Positions 1-9,885 of a stretch of 64,000 nt of DNA are shown one piece after another. How positions within the stretch are numbered: the stretch's first letter is position 1; each line of letters starts with the position of its first letter. The notes under the pieces were generated by a model. The model made no database searches. It had not been told where the DNA came from and saw only the letters and a list, made by a program, of their open reading frames with translations. Origin of the DNA: Phialocephala subalpina (lineage: Eukaryota; Ascomycota; Leotiomycetes; Helotiales; Mollisiaceae); NCBI GenBank assembly GCA_900073065.1, contig FJOG01000027.1, forward strand, positions 687,728 to 751,727, read 5' to 3'. A program made the translations under genes and the position numbers.

Positions 1-660
1 TTTTATTAATAATATTATAAATATATTTTCGTATATTACTAAAAACTAAATATTAATTATTCTAAAGTTTTTTTAATAATTATAATTATTTATTTTTTAA
101 TATAAAATATTTCTCTTATTTTTATTAAAATTTGAATATTTAATAAATTATATAATTATTAAAATTAAAATCGAGATATAAAATTCCAAGGATTTTAATT
201 TAATTAATTTATTATAATTTAAAATTGGAATTTCTTTTGTAAATATTTTAAATTTTATATATTCCTAAATATTTTCTTTTATAATAATTACTTTAATAAA
301 TTCCAAGAAATTATTTTAATTTGTTTTATCGATTAGAATAATTAGAATTTTTTTTAAATATTAATTATAATAAAAAAAGCTTTTTATAATAAAATATAAT
401 AAGATTATTTTAATAATTTTAATAATAATCGAAGCGTTTTAATAACGGGTAATATTATTTATATATTTTTCGAGGGAAATTTAAATAGAAATACCAAATA
501 AAAAATAATATAATAATTATAAATCAAGTAATTAATAAATAGAAAAGAATAATAATATTAATAATTATTAATTATAAAAGCGATTAAAGCAAAATATATA
601 ATATTGATATTAAATCTATTTATCTAATTAAGTGGAAATATCTACTTGATATAATACTCT
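1..660. repeat. AT-rich, RIP-like block
   Basis: Nearly all bases are A or T, with very few CG dinucleotides and stops in every frame. This is the usual end state of transposon DNA after repeat-induced point mutation in Pezizomycotina. The original element cannot be recognised. It abuts the truncated gene that follows, so it may be the insertion that cut it. Confidence 0.8.
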
Positions 661-703
661 CGTTGGAACATTGGCATTAAGCCAAACCGTCATAGACTTC
701 GTC

Positions 704-1018
704 CTAACTAAGTATTCTCCAAGAGTCGTTGACTGAGAGTGAGGGACCAACCGAAGTCCAATTGGTGCCTCCGTTGGTGGTTTTAAGGACTGTGCCGTGG
801 GTTCCAGACACCCAGGCTATCTTGTCGGACACTGGTGAGAGGCCACGGAACTGTATCAGGCCATCTGTAGGCTTGAGAGTCCAAGTGAGTTTAGGCAGCG
901 TCGAGGTTCTGGATTTCAAGTGCCATCCTCCGCCGCAATGGTCTGGCACTGGCGTCGCATTGGCAAAGAATTCCGTGCTTGCTATAGCAACGAGCAACAG
1001 ACGCATTAGTAAAGGCAT
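704..1018 (-). pseudogene. Truncated secreted BNR/Ycf48-like beta-propeller protein (N-terminal part)
   Basis: The frame starts at 1018 with a hydrophobic signal peptide (MPLLMRLLLVAIAS). About residues 68-91 read WVSGTHGTVLKTTNGGTNW, a good match to the BNR/Ycf48 beta-propeller repeat of secreted fungal sialidase-like proteins. The frame stops after about 104 residues. Family members carry several more repeats, and the downstream side on this strand (below 704) runs straight into the AT-rich block. I infer a gene cut off by repeat insertion or expansion. A small first exon followed by an intron lying in the AT block is possible but less likely. Confidence 0.5.
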
Positions 1019-1947
1019 CGTTACGTCCGAGTTCTCTTAGCTGGTCCAGGACAAGCTCTGGGGGTTTCCGGACTTGAACAGAAAGAAACCGCGTACGTAT
1101 AATTTAAAAGCGAGCCTGTCATGAAGAAGAAACCAAGTAGGAATCGCGGAGCTGGGTTCTACCTTTAAAGTTATCGCTGACCGTCCTCGTTGATCGTCCT
1201 CGCCGACTTAAGCAGGTCGGTGCCACCCCGCTAAGGCCAAATCGGGAAGGTCCAAGATGGATAAGCTGTGAATATCATCATGGCCCTGACAGTGCGGATC
1301 AAAATGAAAACCGGTAAGTATCTGCAATCATCCGCAGCAGACTTCTTGTCAGTGCGAAATTTCGACAATTGCAAGGGTCTACAAGCCCGGGAGCGCCAAG
1401 ATCGATATTGCCGGTGGATATTGGTATCATTGCGAAGATGGAAGCTTATTAATCTGCAAGGTCTAAATTATTCGATACCTTCCTGTTATATCTCATTCAT
1501 CATATGCGGCTTGCATGAAAGCGTTCCTGGAGTCCTGCTCACAAAGTATGATCCGATGAATTTTTTTCAGGGTATGTAGTTATTCTTTATTAGCAGACCT
1601 TGGGAGTGTTGTAGGTAGCTTCTGCGAGTTGAGATGTATGTGTATTCTCTAGAGCTCTGTAATCAAGTTATAAGGACAATGAGAATTTTGCGTCTAGCCT
1701 TATTATGTCTTGCACATGTGAAGTTCGCATACTATGCAAAAACTACAATTTGTGGAGATAGACATCTGTCGAATCACAGTATTGCTAGTCTTCTGGACTC
1801 CTTGCACTTGAGTCAAGTAATCAGCCGCTTCGAATCGATCGATGTAATTAAAATAGCTCGCTATCCCCACTGTCAAAGCAACCTTTACCCAACGTCAATG
1901 TCCGACATTATAGTATCGCGCATAAACACCGCGATCGCAGCAACCAC
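1019..1947. other. Gene-poor stretch
   Basis: Open frames of 100-140 codons exist on the + strand (1268-1579, 1634-2062) but show no domain or plausible codon pattern, and the second overlaps the 3' end of the RTG2-like gene. I see no gene here. Confidence 0.4.
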
Positions 1948-3832
1948 TCACCCGACCTCGTTTGTTAACACCTCTACGACTACCTTAACAGCCATACCCC
2001 ACCCCTTCTTTCCTCCAATCCAGTTTTTTTTCTTCCCCACCTTTTCTATTACTCTTGTATGATCCTCTAAAGCCTCCTTCAACTTCATGGGGTCGTTCTT
2101 TACCTTTTGAATAGAAAGCGTCAAGGCTAACCCCTCTTTAGCCCCCCCTTTCCCCAAGTCTGTGGCCCACTGGGCTGAAAGTCTTACTCGGGGCTTGTTC
2201 GGGTTGATAAATCCTGTGGGGTACAATCTGCTTATTAGTAAGGCAACCTTCCCTACGTATCGCGTCCACCACACTTCCCCCGCGGTCAGTAGCTGGCTAA
2301 GGCTGAATTTGAAATCGACCTCTCGCGGCGGAAGTTCGCCCTCATATCTCTCTTCGAGCATAAGCGCGATGAGGGCGCGGTTGGAGTGGGAGACGCCGTG
2401 AGAAGATGATAATAAACCTGTGCTGGTGCTGTAGAGAGCCGAGCTCGATGACGAATCTTTGGACATGCCTGAATGCACATAGAGCACGTTGGCGAGCGCT
2501 TGGATTACATGAACGGTTATCGATTCTGGAACCCTTTTCGCGTCTTTCTCCGAGAGTTTAGGAAGGGCAGAGAGCAAGAGACCGCCGATGGCTGTTGCTG
2601 ACCCCCGCATGTATGGAGCAGTTGCGACCTCGAGAGGATCGTCCCTGCGTATGATCATCGGAAGCTCTTGAAATAGAACTCCCTCGCGGACTCCACCTTG
2701 GCAAAAGTGGGCTTCTTTGATGCCATGGGGCAGCGCTTCAGCGAGGACATTGACTAAGAACGCTACAGCGGGGACTTGCGCGCGGCGGTGGTCAGAGACT
2801 CGGAAGATTTGATGTGCAGTTCGAGCGATCTCTTTTAAGGTTTCTACATCTTCGAATTGCGATTTTTGTGCCGAGTAGCCGTTGATGATGGAGATCGGAT
2901 AATGGTGACTATGCACCTGGTTGAGATATAGGAGCAAATAACCCCAACCGCGGAAACCGCCTCCAGAGAGATATATAGGGAAGCCGCCCTCGTTCTTGGC
3001 CTTTTCAACGAGCTCTTGGGGTATCTCCAGTTTGTTATACGCATCCAGGAAGTTAGCCTTCATCTCCTCACGCAGCTTGGCCTTTGCTCTATCGGCCTCA
3101 TCCTTACTTTTTCCCGCTTTCAACTGCGCCAACCTCCTCGTTAGCGCCGCCGCTCCGTACGGAAAACTGACCGCGCCCCTCGGACTTAAGTGAATGTTTC
3201 CTCCATGTGCAATCATCCACGTGATCTGCATGCTCCCGCCTCCGAGATCCATAGCTAGACCCTGCATATCCGAGAAGCCGCTCGCGATCCCAAAGGCGCC
3301 GGCCCTACCCTCATCTTCTTTCGACAGTACTTCGACGATTAATCCGGTGGCTCTTTTGATTTCCTCGCGGAACTCGATAGAGTTGATAGCCGTGCGTGTG
3401 GCTTCGGTAGCGAATATACGGATGCGGTCATCGGGAACGCCGATATCGGTGCAGATAATCTGGAAGAGTAGGAAAGCAGCGACAACGGACTTAATTATAG
3501 AAGGAGGAATTGGAATGCGCGCGCCAGTCTCGGGATCAAATTGTGCGTTGTAGATGGATATGCCAACACGGTAAACCTGCACGGTAGGAAGAATTCGGGT
3601 AGTAGGAGGGGAGAGGTCGGAGATAGAGAAACGGATGCCGTTGCTAAAGGTAACGACGTAGAGTTAGCTACGTGTTGAGAGAGGCTTCGGGCCATTACTA
3701 AACAGAACAAATTCGGGAGAAACTCGCTGACAAAAGCAAGGTTGAGCCTGAAAATCTAAGAGTGGTTTAAATGGAGAGTGTTTCTGCCTACCTGCCCATA
3801 TCGACCACTGCTCGCAAGTACTCCTGCTGGCC
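1948..3832 (-). CDS. RTG2: RTG2-like retrograde regulation protein (Ppx/GppA phosphatase family)
   Basis: In yeast, Rtg2 senses mitochondrial state and relieves Mks1 repression of Rtg1/3; the family has the sugar-kinase/actin-like ATPase fold of exopolyphosphatases. The main exon 1948-3643 encodes the body, with the second phosphate motif LAMDLGGGSMQITW and IFATEATRTA intact. The first phosphate motif VVDMGSNGIRFSISDL is rebuilt only by splicing: a short exon about 3792-3832 (ending ..VVDMG, donor GTAGGC at 3791) joins the acceptor TTTAG before 3643. The intervening 148 nt are intron. The exon holding the start codon lies further upstream (above 3833, where an ATACAG acceptor sits) and I could not identify it, so the coordinates are 5' partial. 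About 579 codons are visible, near full family length. Confidence 0.8.
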
Positions 3833-4231
3833 CTGTATTCGGCATTCATTCTTTCCAACCCCTTGGAAATCTTGGAGGGGAAATTCACTGCCGCCCCCCA
3901 TAACAGGCAACGGATGAGATGAGGATATCCTATTGTATTGCTATCAAGGGTTATTCCACGAGTTAGCTCTTTGCAGTTTTCAGTGGAAATCAGAGGCCTT
4001 GGCGCTGGGAAACACAGTTGTAGATGAGTTAAAGGTAGGACAAAACATAAAATAGGTCGTAGAGAAGTATATATGGTTGCTGCTGAAAGCGGGGCAGACC
4101 CTGATTCAAGAGCAGTCTCGCCACCCTTTCCAAGATTTTACTAAACGCACACTATGACGATTTTCTGGATGCAGACACAAAGTTAAATCGCATACAGGGA
4201 GGAATCCAGCGTATCTCCCGTCCTACCTTCG
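3833..4231. other. Upstream region of the RTG2-like gene
   Basis: The missing first exon and promoter of the RTG2-like gene should be here. I see no convincing ATG-donor pair. Confidence 0.3.
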
Positions 4232-4360
4232 TACAGGGCGTAATAATCGTTCATTTTCTGTCTGTGCGGTTCTCGAATATTCGATGAGAACAAAGGGTTT
4301 TAACCAATGAAACCTTGAAAATCTTCTGGTCGATCCAGTTAGAGGAATCCGGGAATCTTA

Positions 4361-4522
4361 CTTTGGTCTTTGGGTAAATAAGTTCACCCCTTGAGGGTTC
4401 TAAAGCACAGATAAGTCAAGGGTCTTAGATTAATCAGCGAGTTACTATCATCGACTTTGTATGTGGAAACGTCTAGAAGTGTAAACCTCTAAAGGGTGGA
4501 CTTATTTATCCAAAGACCATAG
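4361..4522. mobile_element. 162-bp MITE, copy 2 of family A (nested)
   Basis: TA precedes (4359-4360) and follows (4523-4524). Inverted ends are CTTTGGTCTTTGGGTAAATA and a diverged complement. The interior is colinear with the MITE at 5271-5432: shared blocks are CCCCTTGAGGGTTCTAAAGC, TGTATGTGGAAA and CTAGAAGT.TAAACC. Both copies are 162 bp. This copy is more diverged at the ends. Confidence 0.75.
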
Positions 4523-4530
4523 TACTTTGG

Positions 4531-4679
4531 TGTCCGGCGTAATAGTTACGCGAAGACTTCTAGAGACTTCTTCTGAGCATGGGAAATTTGACCCATTGAT
4601 CGCTTAGATTTGAAGAAATATTGCTTGATCTAGTAAAGTTCAAATATGAAGTCTTTGGAATTATTACGCCTGATACGAA
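4531..4679. repeat. Fold-back repeat inside the outer MITE
   Basis: GTCCGGCGTAATAGTTACGC followed by GAAGACTT near 4531-4560 is complementary, with mismatches, to AAGTCTTTGGAATTATTACG followed by CC at 4651-4673. The GGCGTAATA core is also in the outer element's end and in the right end of the MITE at 4815-4969, which suggests related terminal sequences. Confidence 0.5.
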
Positions 4680-4814
4680 GTAGACATAAAATGAACGATT
4701 GTTGCGCCCTGTAAGAAAGTAGAAGAGTAGCTCAAAGCTTCGCAAGTGGGATGGTCGTGAGAAAACCAGGGGTGCTGCAGGTACTCTCGCGTGTCAGCAT
4801 ATCCACAGTGCATA

Positions 4815-4969
4815 CTTTTGTCCTAGAATAAATAATTACACCCCTAACATTTGCTTCTAGTACTTTCGACCCCACAATTACGCCAGTTCTGCTTTCGTAT
4901 TGGCCAATTATCCTTGGTGAGGCTGCCTTTATAAACCCCAGGGCGTAATTATTTATCCTGGAACAAAAG
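4815..4969. mobile_element. 155-bp MITE, related terminal repeat but different interior
   Basis: TA at 4813-4814 and 4970-4971. Inverted ends CTTTTGTCCTAGAATAAATA and TATTTATCCTGGAACAAAAG match the first 20 bp of the family A MITE at 5271, followed by an unrelated interior. This is a typical MITE subfamily mobilised by the same transposase. It lies just upstream of the recognisable helicase pseudogene sequence. Confidence 0.7.
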
Positions 4970-4977
4970 TAGATTTG

Positions 4978-7140
4978 GAGATGTTTCGTCGACATGTGAA
5001 GACGGATCTGGTCAATTTTCTTGTCGCCAATCGGAAGTCAAGCTGAGCGTCCCTTCCACAACTGCAACGGTTTTGCTTACTCCGGAGTAGCCGAAAATAT
5101 TCGCGAATTTGGCATTGACCTCTTTCTCGTGGGGCTTTTGAGGGAGAAACCAAGTTTTGTCATACGACTTCTATGCACGTGTTACTGCAGCCCTAGTGAA
5201 CATCCGAGATTGCCTCAAAGTCGAGATATTTTATAATAGATACGAAGGGGTAACGCGTCCAACAATGATACTTTTGTCCCAGGATAAATAAATGTACCCC
5301 TTGAGGGTTCTAAAGCACGGACAAAGTAAGGGCTTTGGGCCAATAAGCGTGCTGCTTTGATCGAGTGTGTATGTGGAAAGCTCTAGAAGTATAAACCCTC
5401 AAGGGGTGCATTTATTTATCCTGGGACAAAAGTACCTCTGGGCCAAGCTGGACGGGCCTGCTTGACGAAAGCATGTGCTCGTGCCAAGGTGCCACACTTG
5501 CATACGTCATGGCGGCAGTTTGCAGCATCAATCACCAAGAAGTTCTCTGTCAAGGAACGGGCGAACTTTGATCTTGAGGGCGGCATTGGGGAGGACATTG
5601 AGGACGAGCTAAACCTGGTTGCCTTGGCGGAACTAAGCAATCACACATGTCATACATTTAATCATGCATATGCTGGCACTACCACGCTGACCATGAGTGC
5701 TCTGCTGCATCGCAATTATCGGGCATCTGAGAGCTGGCGTACGTTCTTCCGGTTTGATCACATTCTCCGGGGAAAGAGGCCACGGGGTGCTTCGGAGGCA
5801 TCCGACCCCTGATCTGGTCCCTAGACTGTCGGCAGTCAGCCTCGCTGGTCATCGTGTCAGCAGAAGCCGCATGTACGCAAAGCTTTCTTGAGTATGCCCA
5901 TAGACTCGTTAGCCGGCAGAAGCTAGACCGGATTGTCATCGACGAGTGCCACCTTACCATTACAACTAGCGACTACCGCCCATGCATGTCACAGCTAGAC
6001 TAGTACGTCCGGCAGATCAGGACCTAGAGCGTCTGGCTGACAGCTACACTCCCGCCGGTTATGCAAGAGGATACTGGCCCCGGAAGGACCTCTTTAATCA
6101 TAGGCAAGACAAGATCATTCTGTATTGCCGGACCCGAGAAGAAGTAGGCCAGCTAACCGACCTCCTCGGATGCCCATCCTATACGTCTAAGTCCGGGTCT
6201 GAGAAGGAGAAGAAGGCCATCATCGCGCAGTGGCTTAGCACAATAAACCAGCCGGCGATTGCAGCTACGTCCGCTCTTTGTCCTGGGTTTGACCATCCGC
6301 ACGTACGATGGGTCATCCACGTCAATGCACTTAGTCAGATGTCCGACTTCTCGCAAGAGTCCGGAAGGGCAAGTCGGGACGGTACGAAGGCCTGTTCGGT
6401 TATTTTGCTGAGTGTAACGTGGAAGCCGCAATTAGACAAACAACTGCCTCCAGATCAAGAAGCTATGTAACTCTATCTGACTCAGCAGTACTGCTCTCGG
6501 CGGGGTGCCTAGCCAGTTCCTCGACGCTTAACCGCACTGGCGATGGTGTATGCATGGTGATGAGGCGTGCCAGGTTTGCCGAGAGCCTCATACCGAAGCC
6601 CGGCCTGTCGACCTCAAGTTTACTCCTCCACAACAGGTAGAGATGAAGTCCTGTGGCAGGACCATGTCCGAGACCAGGTGCTTGAGAGCTACGAGCGGGA
6701 CCTCGAGAGCATGGCCGGCAGCTGCCTCTATTGCCGGGTCGAAGGCCGTAAATTCGATCACACTGTTCAGAAGTGCATGCTCTCAGCGCTTCTCCTGGAT
6801 CCGTGCTAAGAACGAGGCCTACCAGGCGCGGAAGAAGGAGAAGAAGGACTGGATCGAACGGTATGCCGCTTGCTGGAAGTGCTATTAGCCATAGGAAATC
6901 TGCCACGTAGCCGACCCGGAGCATTAGGAGACGGAGTGCCGGTTCCCTGATATGGTCATGTCGCTCTGCTATGGGGTGTTTTGTCGACTAGGGAAGGACT
7001 AGTGGTTCCAGAGGCACTTTCAGCGCTCCTTTCAAAACGAACTTGAATATATGCTCTAGCTAGGAGAGACTGCGTCACTTAAGGGGAATGAGTGTATTCA
7101 GGCGAACTGTGTAGCCGCAATTGTACTAGGGGAATTGGGA
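4978..7140 (+). pseudogene. Telomere-linked RecQ-type helicase (TLH) relic
   Basis: Such helicases lie next to telomeres in many fungi. Before the MITE at 5271 the frame is weak. After it come the conserved pre-helicase block (SWRQFAASITKKFSVKERAN, then HTFNHAYAGTTTLTMSALLH), the motif II block (DRIVIDECHLTIT near 5930-5960), and the helicase C domain 6105-6470 with SQESGRASRDG (RecQ motif VI). A C-terminal cysteine region follows (CQVCREPH, SCLYC, AACWKC, TECRFPDMVMSLCYGVF). Lesions: the segment that should carry Walker A (GxGKT) is deleted around 5808-5815, SQLD is followed by TAG where Trp is expected, and frames change near 6000-6100, 6480-6560 and 6810-6900. Not functional. Confidence 0.8.
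5271..5432. mobile_element. 162-bp MITE, copy 1 of family A
   Basis: Near-perfect inverted repeats of about 39 bp: CTTTTGTCCCAGGATAAATA onwards at the left, its complement ending CCTGGGACAAAAG at 5432. TA duplications at 5269-5270 and 5433-5434. It interrupts the helicase pseudogene: helicase-like reading frame is visible directly before and after it. It is the least diverged MITE of the group and probably the youngest. Confidence 0.8.
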
Positions 7141-7589
7141 TAGGACAATATGAATAAAGAATAAACTTCGAAATATAATGGGTTCGCTTTTATAAAGGTA
7201 AATATTGTGTCATCTATCAAATAGGCGTATAAGTCCTGGATTCCCATTCCTCTGTATGGAGGCGTGAGCTGGTGCTTAGGCTTGACGGGTGGTCCGAGGA
7301 ACCTTTTTCGTAGAATATAAGACCGGGCCACACAGAAAAATCGAGGATAGTGCGGGGATAATAATGCGCATCGTGTTAGTTGATTTGGAGAGGTGTGATA
7401 TGTGTGGTGTTAGTGTAAAGGTAGAAGTCGAGATGGTATTACCGGATCGAGCGATGTTGGATCGTAGTTCACTGCCCGCCCGATCGAGGTTTCGTCTTCA
7501 GTACGCTATAGCCTCTGATCTGGCAAGTATTCGATAAATAGCGAAAGAAGAGATGTGAGGTTTTGAATGTCGGCTTTGAGAGATGGCTT
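7141..7589. other. Stretch without a recognisable gene
   Basis: Trails off from the helicase relic towards the AT block. Small open frames (7098-7331 minus, 7289-7537 plus) have no recognisable content. Confidence 0.35.
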
Positions 7590-8340
7590 ATAAGAATCTA
7601 AATATTCTACGAGAGTATTTACCTTAGGGAATTTTATATTTCGGAGGCTATAATCGTAGTTATTAAGATTAGAAATTAAAATACTATATAACTAAGGTAT
7701 TGAAAAGGGGTTTTTACGAAGGAAAACTTATTTATTATTAATTAGATCTTAGAATATTAAAAGTAGAATATTTGAATTAAAAATTTAATAAATTTAATTT
7801 ATTATTTTTTATATTATATTTAATTATCAAATTTTATCTCGGCTTTTTTATATATATTGATATCCTTCTCTTTTTTAGTAATTTTGAGAAAAGAAAATCA
7901 ATAAAAATATTAAATATAAATTATTTATATTTATTAAATATAATTATTATAATATTTTAATATTTGGTTAATAAATTATATTCTTTTGAAATGTCTTTAA
8001 TATTTTCTTAATAATTCTTTTATATTAATATTTAAAAAGTTGGAAATCTCGATTATATTCTTTGGTTTTTTTTTTCGAAATCAATTTATATTTCGTTTAA
8101 AAATAATATTATAATTAAATAAAAACATTTAAATTAATAATCCTATTTTATTTATTTATTTTAAATATTATAAAATTAATAAATATTATTATAAATTCTT
8201 TTATAATAATGATTTATTATTTTTGGCCGTAATTTATAATATTAGAAATTATAGTATTAGGAATATAAAATTACGATTATAATTCCAATTGATTATTAAG
8301 ATAATAATTTTGGAATTTATCAAATGAATAATAATACTAG
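7590..8340. repeat. AT-rich, RIP-like block
   Basis: A/T-dominated sequence with stops in all frames and almost no CG, between the helicase relic and the transposase relic. Presumably a heavily mutated transposon. Confidence 0.75.
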
Positions 8341-8713
8341 AAGGATTCTAATGCAAATGACGATAACGCTTGAAGTTGGAAGCATAGGAAGATGATAGTA
8401 TATAAAGGATAATCATATAATACGCTTTGGATTTGTCTTTCCTCCCTTAAATATATGGAGAATGAAAAATTAGCGCTAGGGCTGAAGGGGGATGCGGCCC
8501 GTGCCGCTATTTATATGAGCAGAATGGACGTCTACGATTAGAAGGCGCTTCTCTCTTCTGGCGGTCTGTCGTGTGGCAGGATCAAAAACTCGAGTGACCC
8601 ATTGGAGCCCAAACGCATTATTGCTCTAGCCGTTGCTTAACGCACAAAAGAACAAGTCGTCCGAGCCCTTTAGATTCTTTATCTAAGTGTCTTGTAAATC
8701 GTATGATTCGCCC
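8341..8713. other. Degraded sequence 3' of the transposase relic
   Basis: Normal-GC sequence where the C-terminal half of the transposase would be expected. I recognise nothing of the remaining DDE domain in it. Confidence 0.3.
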
Positions 8714-9514
8714 TTATATAAGAGAGTCATAGGAATCCTCCGTTCGATCGCAGAGACGCATGCAAATAGAGAGATGAATTCGCGGTTCCCATCTTGTGCA
8801 GCCTGTCGTACTTGCTTGACTTATACGCTTCTTGCGACAGATTCTCTCGAGCCATTTGATGAATTCGACTAAGAAGCCCCTCTCGTCCCAATTGTAGACA
8901 TTTTCGGCAGTAATATCGTGGCTTTCTAAGGCGTGGAACAACTGTTGGCAAGACACACGTCGGCGACAGATTCATTGAAGTATAGTAAAGCAACGCGAAA
9001 AATAACTCGACCGAATGATAAAACAGTTTATAAGTAGGGCCATATTCGCCCTTAACGTGTAAATTATCAATATTGCGCAAGTACAAGCTTTTTAGCTCAC
9101 TTTGGTGGCGGCGGCAAAACTAACCCACCCAGTTCTTTCCCAACGCTGTGTCCTATGATCTCCTTTGCGAAGTTCTTACCATTGAAGAGTTTGAGGGATT
9201 TGTGCTCGGTCAAATTATTGATCTGATTGATTAGAGCATGTTCTTGGACGTTGCTAAGACAATGGTGCTTGTCGGACTGGAACTGCTCTCTAGTAAGGGT
9301 TTCGCCTTGGGCGCGCCTGGTAAGGGTAGAGCGAACTAAAACCGTGCTTTTTTTTGGCTATAGCAAAGTAATTTGGCTTTGAAGAGCTTTCTAATTCGGC
9401 CAGCGCCCTCCTCATACGGTCTTCGTGAGTCATTTCGTGGGTATTGTAGCAGGGTAGAATGGTAGGGCGACGTGTCACGTGGTCTGGGTGAGGATATATT
9501 AGGAGACCTGGCAT
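8714..9514 (-). pseudogene. Fot1/pogo-type (Tc1/mariner superfamily) transposase relic
   Basis: At the 5' side (9514 to about 9300) the frame reads EDRMRRALAELESSSKPNYF then AIAKKHG-like, the psq helix-turn-helix DNA-binding start of Fot1/pogo transposases. The middle part (about 9290-9090) gives INQINNLTEHKSL and GKNFAKEIIG, the CENP-B/Tc5-like second DNA-binding unit. The 3' part (8956-8714) reads ENVYNWDERGFLVEF, the first Asp-containing block of the DDE catalytic domain. Frames change between these parts and the rest of the DDE domain is missing beyond about 8700. A Tc1/mariner relative could have supplied transposase to the TA-flanked MITEs at 4.2-5.4 kb; that link is inference. Confidence 0.75.
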
Positions 9515-9885
9515 CTTGTATTCTTAGTTCTTTAGGCAGCTTNCACTCCGCCCACTTCTTTATATTTGGTGACCTACGGTTGGGCCTTCGTTTATTGCCC
9601 TTCTACTGTATTTGAAGTGGTGAGTGGTAGGGTAGAAAATCGCGCATTTAAGTGGTCGAATAATTTACGTTCATTTTATTGGCTCGCTAGACTCGCCATT
9701 CACAGCCTCCCTCGAGAGCCTCGACCAACTACCTTGATTTCAGCTGAGGATCGTACTACATATCACCCTGATTGTGCGTTAGGACCTGAACGAGAGACTC
9801 CAGCCCAAGTATCGGGGGTTTATGAGAATACAGACGCAAATAGCGATCCAATAAATCTTTGCTTCATACTCCATCCTCATCCGCC

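Larger units (their letters stand above)
4234..4711. mobile_element. TA-flanked MITE (outer element, carrying a nested copy)
   Basis: Inverted ends: CAGGGCGTAATAATCGTTCA at the left and its near-perfect reverse complement ending at 4711 (about 28-30 bp, 1-2 mismatches). TA flanks both ends (4232-4233 and 4712-4713), as expected for Tc1/mariner-type target duplication. No coding capacity. A second MITE (4361-4522) sits inside it with its own TA duplication, so the outer element is the older. Without that insert it is about 315 bp. Confidence 0.7.
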
